NCBI GenBank assembly: GCA_013399015.1
Contig: VWZX01007454.1
Coordinates: 310,001 to 374,000 of the forward strand
Direction of reading: 5' to 3'
Source of the DNA: Galbula dea
Lineage: Eukaryota; Chordata; Aves; Piciformes; Galbulidae
Length of the DNA: 64,000 nt
The notes under the pieces were generated by a model. It was not told where the DNA came from. It did not search any database and saw only the letters and a program-made list of their open reading frames with translations. Below, piece after piece: positions 11,201 to 23,464 of this stretch; positions within the stretch are counted from its first letter, which is position 1, and each line of letters starts with the position of its first letter. The position numbers and the translations under genes are program-made.

Positions 11201-13559
11201 CACCTCTTCATGGCACAAACTCACGATGGGACAAACACTTGATGGCACAAACAGCAGAGCAAATGGAAAGCATCTTTGATATTCAGATGAATAGTTTATT
11301 TATTCTCCAGCTTCCTGGATTCCTGATTTTCCCTTGTAGAGAGATCCAGATTACTCTGAGCAGAAAAGCATCACCCAGAATACAGATAAGGAATGACCAC
11401 AAGGCCAGCTTGAATAAAACCTCTTGACCCATTCCAAAACAAGACTCTGAGGATAAAAAGCAGGGAGGACACCCTAACAGGAAATAAGCAATAGTGCAAG
11501 AACTGGATAAGAGACTTTGTGATGGACAAATGACAAAAGACCACAGAATAGTTGCTATTCAGAGCACACAAAAAGAAAGACATGCTGTAGGAAAAAGAGA
11601 TGAACAAAACAAAACACAGACACCATGGACAGATGAAGTGAACAGGAAGAATCTTGGCTTTATTTATAATCTGCTGAAAGCCTGGCTTTTTGAGTACCTG
11701 GGCTTATATACACAAACACAGGAACCTAACCATCTGCACGATTACATGTCCACGTGTTCAATGAACATCTGAAAAACCTGGGTCACTTGGACCTCAGAAA
11801 ACAGTAAGTAGAGGACAGTATATGCTTTCTAAGACTTATCCTTAAGTCTGCATGAGGAATTTTACCTCCTAATATATTTACAGCAGTGTACAACTTCAAG
11901 TTTGATGTGATTTATATTAGTACATCATAACTTGCATTGACTTGCCTGGGATAAACCTTAAGGTGAGATGAGTCACTCCCTAGAAGCATCTGCTTCTCAC
12001 TACTGTAGGCACTAATGGGAGACTACAGTGACTGTATCAGATGCAGCCACCTACACCACACTTGGTCAAATGAATCCCACAAAAATCTTCAGATCTATAT
12101 AGATATTTAAGCATATGAAGAAGCACTGAGGCACCTATAAGACATTCTTATCTCTTTAAAACTTTAAACTAAAAGGTTAGTAAAACTGATGGTGCCTTAA
12201 TTTTTCAAAAGTCATATTAAAAGGCAAATACACATGTCACAAAATGTTTCAGTTGATCCATATCTTTGCTGTTTGGAAGGATTCTTAGCATAGTGTTAAG
12301 GTATAATGTAACTAGATTTTCACTGTAGTTTCTCTCAAAAACAGAAGATTCAGGTCAAGTGTCTCAAAATAGGCTTAAACCTGTTTTTACTATATCCTTC
12401 ATCATAGCATTCCACTTCTACATAAACAGCCCAAAGCAACTTATGGGGCAGCTCTTTACTTCATCAAATAAGAGCTGCCATTTGAGACAGCAATTTTTTG
12501 TAGTGCCATTAAGTATGGAGTGTGATTGTACGTCATGCCCATATAACATCTGTCCCTGATCAACAAGCCCATTTACCTTAAACCACAAGCAACAGCCAAA
12601 TAATGTCCATATAGCTGCATCTGCTCCTTTTAAGCTTGTGTGGTACATGTAAGTCCATATAAAGCCTCGTGCTGAACCTCCACTGATATAACCTGCTGTT
12701 GGATTAGGTCTATGCTACACACCCCTGCTACATCTCAACTGCCACATGACACCTGAGTTCTTACAACCAGTCATTGAACTAAGCACTTTCTGCTGCCAGT
12801 TTTCTGCATGTTCAGCTTTACCAAAAGACAAGTGCAACACAGCTGAGATAGAACAGGAAATGTACTCTACATTACTAAATCAAATATAAGGGACTACAAC
12901 TTTAACCTACCCCTTTCTACACTAAATTTCATGTCTTTGCAGAAGCAGTGGGACAAAACAGAGGGAAAGAGGATACTGGACAGACACTACAGCCACTTTT
13001 GTTTTGGGGAGTCAGGCACAATTATCTTCCTGTGAAAGCCAGCTAAATACAAAAGAGAAGCAGAGTAGAACACTTTCTCACTGTTATTTGCACAAAACAG
13101 TGCACCATAAATATGAAGTTTCCCTGGAGACAGTAGGAGCCACAACCCAAAAAGCAAAATATAGTAAAGCCTCACAAACATATGGTCTGGAAATGTTTTG
13201 CATTAGTGGATCCAGAGAAAAGATACCTACATTGACTCTAAAATATGCTGATGGTGTCAGGATGACATTCACAGAATTCAAATTGTAGTTGTTTCAAGTC
13301 CTTTTTTGTCAAAATGATGTCTACTTTCAAGTTATTGATCAAATGAAAATGAAATGGCTTCATTGCTGACAGAAAGGATTTTTTTCTGTATTCACATAGT
13401 GTTTGTAATAATTCAGAAATTTTTATACAATTACTTATTGATGTTATTGAGAACTCATAAGCTACACATAAAGATCAATACACATAATTTTCTTCTGTTG
13501 ACAGCCTCTATCTTTCACTGGCAGTAAAACCACGCATTTATTCAAGTTCTGACCTGCAG
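11201..13559. other. Unique intronic sequence
   Basis: No gene or classified repeat was seen. Short open frames on both strands (for example 11494-11772 plus and 13004-13288 plus) have no recognisable products. Confidence 0.45.
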
Positions 13560-14270
13560 GACTCAATTCAGTATGGTGGCTGGAAGGGAGTGGGTTGGGA
13601 GGCAGCTTGGGGAGGGCAACAACTTCAAAAGGAGTATTACAGCTTTAGGGTCTTTCTGGGTGCTTGTTATGGGAAGGTACAACACCACTTCAGATCAGCT
13701 TTCACAAAGTGAGAGGCCACTCCAGTTTTGGGAGGGCAAGGTTGGGAATAGATGTGTGCCCCACCTCACCCTGTAGGTCTTCCTATCTCTCCTCTTTCTC
13801 CTGCAAAACACAACACTTGCTTCCTTCTTGAGACGTGCAATATGAAGGCACAAAACATCCATCCTTCTATCCCTGGTGTAACCTCAACTACCCTCCTCTT
13901 AAGCTGCTTGGAAGAGGCAAGAATCATAAGCTGTTCCTGGAGAAGGTGGGGTAGAAAAGAGAGAACAGAACAAGCAACCCAACAATTCAAAGGGCTGGAG
14001 AAAGTGGTGCTTGTCCTGGCTGATCTGCCCCTCACTTTCCTCTGCAGCGATCCCTCTCCCTGCCTTAGCCTCTCCCCCACAGATGCAAAACACCACTGGT
14101 CAGGGAAGCAGCAGATACTGGAAGGCAGCCTGCCCCATATCCTGGCACGGGGGTAAAGCAGGCAGCCCCCATGGCACCTCTGCCCCTCACAACTTCCATT
14201 CAAACCTAGTGCTAGTGACTGTTGTGGAGCTCAACAGAGATTCATAACCACATCCTGCTGTGGGTCTGTG
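13560..14270. other. GC-richer island of unknown identity with opposing open frames
   Basis: This stretch is visibly richer in G and C than its surroundings. It has G-rich plus-strand sequence at 13570-13760 and C-rich sequence at 13750-14200. Two overlapping open frames face each other: 134 codons on plus (13752-14156) and 145 codons on minus (13766-14203). Neither resembles a known protein or LINE ORF. CpG is sparse, so a CpG-island promoter is unlikely. It may be an unclassified repeat or a non-coding conserved block. Confidence 0.35.
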
Positions 14271-14429
14271 AGCCATGCCTGTTGTTGATTCTTGGAAATG
14301 ATGTAGTTGTTTGTAATGCCAAACAGTCTTAATTCTTAAAAAAAATGAAGTATATATAAAAAATTCCCAATCATTTTATACAGTGTAATATATATACACA
14401 TATTTATACAAATGTAAGATCTACTGCAA

Positions 14430-15120
14430 GCTTTCTCTTCTCCAGGCTAAACTCTCAACTCTCTCAGGCTCTCCTCATATGATAGATGCCAAAATGCCTT
14501 AACCCTTGCAACAGCCCTTTGCTAGACTTACTCTAGTGTGTCCATGTCTCTTTTGGTCTGGTTTCCCCAGACCTGGACACACCACTCCAGATGTGCTCTA
14601 GTCAGGGCTGATCAGAGAAGACGACTCACCCACTTCCCTTGACCTAGTAGTAATGCTCTCCTTAATGCAATACAGAGGTGCTGCTTATCACCTTTGCTGC
14701 AAGGGCACACTGCTGGCTTATATTCCACTTGGTGTCCACCAGCAGCCCTAGGGCCTTTGCTGCAAAGCTGCTCTCCAGGCAAACACCATCTAGCCTGTAT
14801 GGGTGAGTACCTGGGGTTTGTTCCTCCCCAAACATAGGACTTTGCAACTCCCTTTGCTTTGCTTCAGGATATTCTTGCTGGCCAAGATCTCCAAACTCAA
14901 GACATTCCATTGTTTGGCAGCACAACCATCTCATGTACCAACTAACCTTATTTTTGTTACACCTGCAAATCCATAGATAGTGTGCTCTATCCATTCATCC
15001 AAATTATTACTGAAGATGTTAAGTGGTATTGGCACCAGTACCAACCCCTGTAGCCTAAATACTAAATAATACATTTTGAAATGCCTACACGTGCACTTGA
15101 ATGTCAAGCTTGTCATCTTC
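14430..15120 (-). mobile_element. Old CR1 LINE, ORF2 C-terminal region
   Basis: Minus-strand CR1, heavily diverged. Plus-strand landmarks are CTTCTCCAGGCTAAAC near 14438, CCAGACCTGGACACACCACTCCAGA near 14570, and GGGCACACTGCTGGCTTATATTCC near 14705. TGCAAATCCATAGATAGTG follows near 14965, and GAAGATGTTAAGTGGTATTGGCACCAGTACCAACCCCTG near 15013. Translation gives broken pieces such as KWNISQQCALAAKV. Both the 3' end with its octamers and the 5' end are missing. Many stops and indels indicate an old insertion. Confidence 0.85.
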
Positions 15121-15847
15121 TCAAAATATTCTTGATAAAATTAGATTAAAGTAGAAAAATAAACCCAGTGAAACAAAACAGTCATAAAGATGATTTTTAG
15201 AAACCACTAAGGTACAGTTGTGAGCTAAAGCTTTAAAACAGAATAATATGTATGGTGTATTCCTCTATTCTCCTCTTTGCCAACAAATTAATAGTAGAGC
15301 AAACACATTATTCCGTAAGAATGATGCCCTGTAGCCCTATTATTCATACACAGTTATACAGAAAATATCTTCACTAAATCCAAGCTAACAGTTTTCAACC
15401 TCAGTCCTTTGTATTGTTTCTATATATGCAGTTACTCTGCAGTATTTTAGGCTCAAACAGCCAGCTTACTGTCTTCTTATTTAGATGGCTGTCATTGGAA
15501 AAAAAACAGTGTTATTTGAGTCACATAATTCCAATACATGATTTCACAAATGCAAATTCACAAATCCTACAAATGCAGCCATCTCATTGCTTCTGCACTC
15601 AGAAACTGCCATCCATCTAAGATAAGAGAGTAGCTTTAGAGTTCACCTAAGATAACCAGCCACAAATTTGTTATCGCTTGACTCCTCTTCATGCAGCTTG
15701 AGAGCTGATAGTCTGAGATGAATGGGAAAAATCCACACAATGTTCAAATTTATTAATTCAAATTTATTCAAACAGGTTGTTCAAAAAGGAAGACAAACAC
15801 CTGTGCTAGGGTCCACTGTGCACAAGCTACATGCTCTGATTCAAAAA
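15121..15847. other. Unique intronic sequence
   Basis: No gene, RNA or classified repeat was seen. Confidence 0.5.
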
Positions 15848-16115
15848 AGCTTAAGAACATATGAAAGCAACGGCCACACCAGGCCAAAGCAAAGATATAT
15901 ACACCACTGTTTCCTTCACCTCTGTGCCTGCTCTTTCCTAGACAACTGCTCACAGCCTCTGCCAGAAACATTCCCAAAGGAAACTGCCAAAGTCCAGAAA
16001 TTGGTGGCTCACAGATTTTTTTGGATCTTTCTGATGTCTTTGCATTTAACAGTCCTCCTGCCTTTTTTTCCCCCCCCTTCCATTATTTTTCCTAGTTCAA
16101 CAACTTTTTGAAGTT
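15848..16115 (-). mobile_element. Possible ancient CR1/L3-type 3' fragment
   Basis: The plus strand opens with AAGAACATATGAAAGCAACGGCC, resembling the AAGAACATAAGAACGGCC antisense start of old amniote CR1 3' ends. It continues with GACAACTGCTCACAGCCTC and CAACAACTTTTTGAAGTTG in plausible order. Similarity is weak and recalled, so other old repeats are possible. Confidence 0.35.
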
Positions 16116-18839
16116 GTAATTTTGGCCTGTGTAATAATCCACAGCAAAGACATCCACAGCTTAACCATATTTTTCTTGATGAACCATCTCTTCTACTTTG
16201 TTCTGAACCTGTTTCTTTAACATTTCATTTTATTCTGCATAAATCTTGCTTAGAAAAGAAAGAGAATAAACTACTGGCTTGATAAAAAGTTCACAAGAAT
16301 TCATGACCAACACCATTTTAACTACCTGAGCAAAACTGTGCCAATTATCGTAGTATAGAATATTTGTATTTAATGAGACAGCCAGGACTCCAAGATCTGA
16401 GTACAGCTGCCTAGTCCAAGGACTAGTAAACACAATTTTGCCAAAGACAGTGGAAATATTCCTTCTACTAACAAAAAAGTACATGTTTATGGGTAAATAC
16501 TGGGGTTTGGCCTGGTACAATCCTAGATTAATCAGTAACTTTGAGTATCCCATTGGTAATGTCAGACACGTTACCATTATTTGCATACCTTAGAACTCAT
16601 ATATAGCACATGACATTAAATACTGTAGGACAACTGGCCTATGCACTGGCATTTTATATGCATACAAATTGACATCTTTAAAGGTCTATGTTTTATTTCT
16701 AAGGCTTCCTATACTCACTGCAGCTTCCCACAGGGACAAGCAGAGGGTGGAAGCTGCTGGCACACTGCTGCAACCCTGGCAATTCTTAGTTAGAAGATAA
16801 ATCTCTAATTCTCAGGCTGCTTTCAATTATACTGAGATAGGACATAGCATGGAACTTTCCCCAGGATAAGAATTTCATAAGTGGTTTTGTAAAAGCCCAT
16901 GCCAACCCCCTGGCAATAAATAGAGATTATGGCCCCCTTTTTAGTTGAAAATGCAAGGAGCTGTAAATTAAAACCCCACAAATTTGGTATTTTCAGGTAA
17001 TGACGATTATGATCTAATTTACCAGTGAAAATAACCACATGGACCTTCTAAAATTCCTCAAGTTTTATGTTGGTAATTACATGTCACTAGAGTCAAGCAA
17101 AGATGGACAAAAGAGAAAATACTGTGAATCCTGGGCTTCAGGGTTTAAGGCTGTTACACTTGTTAGGAAGTCAGCAACACTTGCAGCTATCCTGGGTGTT
17201 ACAAGCTCCATCAGGCAGCCAGCAAGGCTTGGGGCTGACATTAATCACCTGCTTTGGGGTTCACAGCCATTACAAGCAGTACCAGCAACTTGGCTCTGCT
17301 AGTAACAATTTATTTCACTTAGCAACAAATGTTGGCATGTGAGTGTTGCTTATAATTTTTAAGGATCTCTTTGCCAATGCTATCAGCTTCCACAGTCACT
17401 TGGGGCTACAGTAATGGGAAATTTAAGACATTTTAAGAACATTTCTAACAGTGGTGCCTAACAATAAAGAGTACCTTTGGCTATAGTAACTGTGCATACA
17501 AAGCACTTCTAATAGGTTGGCAACTTTCCTAATAATAACCAAGTGTCTGATACTACCTACAGCTGTGGAAGCATTAGTCAGTGCTTCAAAATGCTGCTGC
17601 TATGTCAACAACATGTATAGAGTTTAACAAGTAATTCTTACAATATCAGGAGATGCTCTGCCAGAGCTCTGCACTGTAGCTAAGTCCCTCAGCAGGGGAT
17701 ATTAGCTCCAGCTCAGCACCATGCTAATAAAGTCACACAGATTTTAAGCAATGTGAAAATATTGAAAGCTACACCACTGAGAACACAGGATGCTGAGAAC
17801 ACAGAAAGGGGCTCTGCTTCTGAATACCAAAAAAAGTGTTTAATACAGCCAAGAGTCTGAGTAGAAAATTTTAATTCAGCTATCACTGTCATTATTCATG
17901 AAGATGTTCAAGGAAATATTACAGTGAAATAATTCTCAGAAACAACATAATATGGAAGCTATATAGTAATTCAAACACAGATTTCTGTAATACAGAAGCA
18001 TCCTTCAACATTATTCTATTACAGAGCAGGAAAAAGCCCTGCCAAATCCTTTCCTAACTTCAAGTTTCACCATAACTGCAAATTCCACTATAGAGTTTTT
18101 GAAAATTGTTTATTGGCAGAAGACAAACTTCTCTCAAATTTAAGGAATACCTGTGAAGTGATTGATTAGAACTCTTCTTAACAGAAAAAGTGTATTACTC
18201 TGAATCCCCTAGTTTCTGACACCATCATATGGTATTTTCTAAGCAAGCTAACCTACTATTCAGTAAGTATATAACTAGTTAGAAAAGGACAAAAGAAAAT
18301 TAGCTGTAAAAATTTAATAGGATGTCATATGGCCCTCTCCAGTTTCATAGTTCCATACAGTCTATTCCAGGTCTGCTATCTGATAGGACCAAATTATGAG
18401 ATAACGTGTAAGCTATTACACTTGCAGATAACAGTTCAGAGGGCATCCAAGACAAAGAAATGCAGGTGCAGAATTCAGAACAATGGTAAATGAGAGAAAA
18501 AAATCTGGAAAAAAAATAGGATGAAATTCAATAAGAAGAAATGAAAAATTTTACATGTTTAGGAACAATGAAGCCCACCAAATAAAAAAAAAAAATCTAA
18601 AAATCTAATTTGTTAGTCTTGCACAAGGGAAAAAGATCTGCCCATACAATAGTTCACAGGGGTGAAGGTGAATCAACAAGAGCATTCTGAAGGAAAAATG
18701 GCAAGCTGTTGTGTTTTCTATAGTCCAATGGGAGTGGAGTTTGTCATCTACTGCTGCTACATGTCAACACAGCAGCTGAACCTAAGAACATATTGTTACA
18801 AGTACCAAACAGAGGAGAGGTCAACCTTTTCTTCTGTGC
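16116..18839. other. Unique intronic sequence
   Basis: No gene or classified repeat was recognised. Bases 16860-17030 look unusually free of repeats and microsatellites and could be a conserved non-coding element. 17100-17340 shows loose internal repetition of CAGCAA/TTACA words. Neither can be confirmed from sequence alone. Confidence 0.4.
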
Positions 18840-19438
18840 TTTACTGGAAGAATGGGCTAACAAGAACCTTATGAAGTTCAACAAGGACAACTGTAAGGTC
18901 TTGCATCTGGGAAAATATAATCCATGAATACCTGGAATACTGTCTTCAGTTTTGGTCCCTGCTATACAAAAAAGATGTGAACAGTCTGGAGAGGGGTGAG
19001 AGAGGGGCCACAAAGATGATCAAAGCACTGGGAAGCTGCCATAGTAGAAATGGTTGAGAGAGCTGGATCTCTCCAGTCTTGAAAAAGAAGGCATAGGTGA
19101 AACCTTATCACCATGTTCCAGTATTGAAAGAGTGACTACAAGGAAGATGAAGGCTCTGTTTTTCACAAGGAATCACATGGAAAAAATAAGGGGTAATGGG
19201 TCCAAGTTACTCCTGGGGAGATTGTGAATGGACACAAGAGGAAATTTTTTCACAACAAGGCCAAACAGCCATTGGAAAAATTTCCCCAGGGAAGTGGTGG
19301 AGTCCCCAACATGGGATTTTTTTAAGATTCAGCTGGACCAGGTGTTGGGCCATCGTATCAAGACCATGTTTTTGCCAAGAAAGGTTGGAAAAACTGACCC
19401 TTGAGGTCCCTTCAACCTGGTATTCTATGATTCTATGA
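18840..19438 (+). mobile_element. CR1 LINE with internal deletion
   Basis: Plus-strand CR1. It encodes a remnant reading GWANKNLMKFNKDNCKVLHLGKYNP (broken by stops), then jumps at about 18927 to sequence equivalent to YLEYCLQFWSLLYKKD. About 150-200 bases of ORF2 are missing at that point relative to other copies here. Downstream it passes through GAAGTGGTGGAGTCCCC and CTTGAGGTCCCTTCAACC, and ends TATTCTATGATTCTATGAG. It is old, with many indels. Confidence 0.88.
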
Positions 19439-20149
19439 GAGATTATGCACAAGATCAACTCAGAAGCTTGAAGAGATAGAACAACTTAAAAACCAACCAC
19501 TTTCAGTTGATGGCATATAGTCAATACAATCTACCCACTGTAATACAAAACTAGACCTTGATCATTAAATCCAATTTCAGCAATTGCAGGATACCATGCA
19601 GTAAAAAAAATCTAGAGAACATGTGCTCCAAAAACTCAACCCCATAATAATCTGAACTACCTCACTACTTACATGGCAGAGAAGAAGGGGAGGGAGTCAC
19701 CATCAGGCTGAGGTGGCAGACTCATGATCCTGATCCCAACCAAGGCAGCCACCTTCACGCATGAGAAGGATACACCAAGTGAAAGAACTGCCTACTAATA
19801 GGAACACCATCATGCCTACTGTCTATTTCTTTCTGTAGCCAATTGCCAATGCTTATAAGCAATGCAATAAACAAATAAATGAACAAGCATAAAAAACTGC
19901 TGTTCATCTTAGGGGGTGAGATCCTTCCTGGTCTTTGAGGGTACCTAGTAGAAAACCTCAAGTAATACGATTACTTATGTGATATTCATATAATAATTGG
20001 GCAAATCACCACAACCAACAGAACTCAAAACCTCTTAACCTCTCCTGGATTTACCAACCAGTTAGACATTTGATGACTCATCTTAAGCACAGATGTTTCA
20101 CCACAAATTCTTGAGTGCTTCTTGTGTTGTCCCTATAGGAACACAGTAA
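19439..20149. other. Unique intronic sequence
   Basis: No gene or classified repeat was seen. Confidence 0.5.
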
Positions 20150-20710
20150 CACAGTCTACATACAGCCATTAAATATTCCCTATCTCCTTTGATTCAGTCT
20201 GTCCCAGAGCTTCACTCTTTGGATATTTAGAAACTTTTAAAAAACCTTCTAATCTAAATACTTTATGTACATGAATTTGCTCTTTCAACAGAAAGAATTA
20301 TTTTTCCTCCTTGTTAAGTAGCCTCAAAGCTGGTTGGAAAATACTCTTGCACCCTTTCACCATCTCTTCAGTAAACAAGTTATGACACTTTTAATTTCCT
20401 ATTCCAAGATATATCTTATGTTATTCACCTCTTTTGGGCTGCTCCAGTTTAAATTCTGCAGATTATCCTAATGATTTAATGAGGTCTTACCAGTGTCTTA
20501 TACTACAGTACTAATTGTTTCCTGTTCCTATCATAAGCCCCTTCCCATGACAAAAATAAATCACCTTTTACATACACATCACAGTGATGGTTAACAGTCA
20601 CAAGTGGCTCAAGACCCATGTCTGTAGCCAAAATGTTTGTTATTAGATTCAAAATGCATGATTTTGCACAATGAATCCTTCCTTTTAATTTCTCCTGTTC
20701 CTTTCAGAAG
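20150..20710 (-). mobile_element. Possible ancient CR1/L3-like 3' region
   Basis: Plus-strand words GGGCTGCTCCAGTTTAAATTC near 20435, GGTCTTACCAGTGTCTTATACTAC near 20490 and CAAGTGGCTCAAGACCCATG near 20600 occur in the order expected for the antisense of old CR1/L3 elements. No terminal octamers survive. The call is tentative. Confidence 0.35.
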
Positions 20711-20951
20711 TGCATGTCTTTCCTCTGGAATTCAGCAAGAAAGTTCTCTTCAGTAATACAAAATGTGGCAGCTTTTACAAGAGCATATACAGCTTCCCTC
20801 AAACTGTTGAACGGCCAACACACTGATGATTTAGGGGGTCTTTGTGAGAAGGTCATAGGGATTCAAAATCCTTCAGAAGAAGGAGGGCAGTAAATCTGCA
20901 AATAGCATGCTTATGCTAAATATTCTGTAAACTTCCTTATAAAAGATAAAC

Positions 20952-21335
20952 CATAGAATCATAGAATTGTTACAGTTGGAAAGGACCCTCAAGATCATCT
21001 AGTCCAACCAATAGCCCTACACTACTCTTATCCCTAAATCATCCCCTGAAGAAACACATCTATCCTCTTCTTAAAAACCTCCAGGGATGGTGACTCTACC
21101 ACCTCCCTGGGCAGCCTATTCCAATATCTTACCACTCTTTCAGTAAAGAAGTTCTTCCTAATATCTAATCTAAACCTACCCTGGCACAGCTTGAGCCCAT
21201 TCCCTCTAGTCTTGTCACTAGTCACAAGGGAGAAGAGGCCAACACCCGCCTCCCTAGAATGGCCTTTCAAGTAGCTGAAGAGAGCGATAAGGTCTTCCCT
21301 CAGCCTCCTCTTCTCCAGGCTGTATTGTGCCATCT
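20952..21335 (-). mobile_element. Young CR1 LINE 3' end (subfamily A copy 1)
   Basis: Minus-strand CR1. Read on minus, 21333-21034 is an uninterrupted 99-codon frame of the ORF2 C-terminus (SLEKRRLREDLIALFSYLKG ... NRLPREVVESPSLEV ... IDVFLQGMI, stop). A short 3' UTR with GGACTAGATGATCTTGAGG follows, ending in ATTCTATGATTCTATGG. It has the same wording as the copies at 24686 and 40989. The open frame and low divergence point to recent insertion. Confidence 0.95.
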
Positions 21336-22897
21336 ATTAAACAATAAAACCAGATAAATAGAACATCTCCAAAACATTATTTAGACCATCCCAATAAATT
21401 ACACTCCCTCTGCAACAGCAATGTATGTCAATAAGTTTCTCCAATATACTTCAAGGTTTCCTGTTATTACTTCTCTCTGCTCACGTGTAGACACACATCT
21501 CCTTTAAAACTACTGTGAAACTAGTTCTGTTAATATGCACTTAATCACAGAGCTAGGTAAGATTTGTTGATTTTACCTGATAAAGCCAGTTATTTTCTCC
21601 TACAATTTAGTAGAAACTAAGATTCCACAGAAATACTGAAAAAATTTTACTCTTGGGAGGTATTTGGGGTTTTTTTAAATATTTTTCTTTTAATTTTATA
21701 AATCTTTCTAATTTGTGCACTAATTATTCCCTTCAGCAGTATAATCATGAGCAGCAGCCACTAAAGACAACAAAGTACAATAGAGACAAAAATGAATAAT
21801 TTTTGATATTAATTAATTACAAATGACCAATTAGAGGATTCATCAATTTCATTTTGTGGGACTAAATCAAACAGCCCGTGTGTAAAATGAGAGGAGTGTT
21901 TCTTGCAGGGGCAGGAAAAGAACCAGGCCATTAGGGTATAATCTGTTAGCTTTCACATGCACAAGTTCCAGTGAGGATAAAGAGAAATCTGTCTAGCATT
22001 CAGTGGCAAGATCTGTCCTAAATTTCCTAATTGCTTCATAAGTGCTATTGAGACAGGAAATGTAGCTGCTACTGCAGTTGTAAAATGAAAGGCAGAGAAG
22101 GAAGATGGTTATTGAGTCTATTTTTAAGTATGAAAAATGCACTCATACAGTACAATGATGCAGACATTCAGACACACCAGAATGGAAATATGAATAGTAC
22201 AGTGGAAGAACTGGCTTGTGTTACATTTCAGAATAACGACAACCACCCTAGACCTACACATTAGAAAACCACAATGGATGAATAGCTTATAAGGTTTAAT
22301 GGTTAGTAGAAGCATCCCACAGATAATATTTCATGTGTAAAATATGCTTTTGAGAATTTCATATTACATCACAGTTTAAGAAACAGAAAGCTACTACCCT
22401 GTGGGTTCACATAACATAAAGGCTGCCAATACTCTCCTGAAGTTCTGTTAGCTGAAGAAACAGCTGACTACTGAGAGTGGCCTTTCTAAACAAACAAAAA
22501 AAAAAGTGCATTGTGAGCTTTATTTTATGTCCTATTACACTAACTGAATTTTTTTAAAAGTACTCCTTCAAGAGCCAGGAGCAGGACAACAGATCTTTTT
22601 TCATTACTCACAACACGAGAAAATCACTGTAAGGTACACCAGGCTTTGACAAACCAGTTGTATGCAGGGAATCCTGAAAGGCCAAGCTACAACAGAAGTG
22701 ACCAATGAACTATATCACAGAGCTCACCACCCCCCACAATGGGGCACGACACTGAGGCAGCATAATGACACTGAAGCGTTTCCAAGTAGAACTCAGAAAG
22801 GTTTTTAAACAAAGAGAAACTGTCTAATGAATATAGATCACAAACTCCCCGTGGCTGTAGCAAAATGCTTCTTCCACATGATTTACCTGGGATGAAT
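21336..22897. other. Unique intronic sequence
   Basis: No gene or classified repeat was seen. The block 21770-21990 (TTAATTAATTACAAATGACC ... region) is repeat-free and could be a conserved non-coding element, which is unproven. Confidence 0.4.
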
Positions 22898-23464
22898 CAC
22901 ACAGAATCACAGAATATTAGGAGTTGGAAGGGACCTCAAAAGATCATCTAGTCCAAACCCCCTGCCACAGCAGAATTCCCTAGACCAGGTCACACAGAAG
23001 CGCATCCAGATGGGTTTTGAACACCTCCATANNNNNNNNNNNNNNNNNNNNNNNNNNNNNNNNNNNNNNNNNNNNNNNNNNNNNNNNNNNNNNNNNNNNN
23101 NNNNNNNNNNNNNNNNNNNNNNNNNNNNNNNNNNNNNNNNNNNNTAACCACACCCCTTCCAATACACCCCAGAATCCCCATTGGCCCTCCTGGCCACAAG
23201 AGCACACTGCTGGCTCATGCTCATCCTTCCATCCACCAGGACTTCCAGATCCCTTTCCCCTTCACTGCTCTCCAATAGCTCAGTCCCCAATCCATACTCA
23301 TACATGGGGTTGGTCTTTCCCAGGTGCAAGACTCGACACTTGGCCTTATTGAATCTCATTAAGTTTCTCCCTGCCCAACTCTCCAGCCTGTCCAAGTCTC
23401 GCTGAGTGGCAGCACAACCCTCTTGGTGTGTCAGCCACTCCACCCAGTTTAGTGTCATCATCTT
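22898..23464 (-). mobile_element. CR1 LINE interrupted by an assembly gap
   Basis: Minus-strand CR1. The 3' end (CACAGAATCACAGAATATTAG on plus) begins at 22898 and carries the block for MEVFKTHLDALLCDLV. After the gap, the plus strand at 23145-23464 is antisense to an ORF2 segment reading QRDLDRLESWAGRNLMRFNK and KCRVLHLGKTNPMYEYGLG. The joined frame is open, but the N run is only 113 bases. The family should have several hundred bases between these blocks, so either the gap is under-sized or the copy has a deletion. Confidence 0.93.
23032..23144. other. Assembly gap (113 N)
   Basis: The run of N occupies 23032-23144, inside a CR1 element. It splits the LINE open frame, and no sequence can be inferred from it. 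Confidence 0.99.

Noticed and set aside
13560..14270. CpG-island promoter
   Set aside because: G and C are raised, but CpG dinucleotides are sparse and no core promoter pattern is seen.
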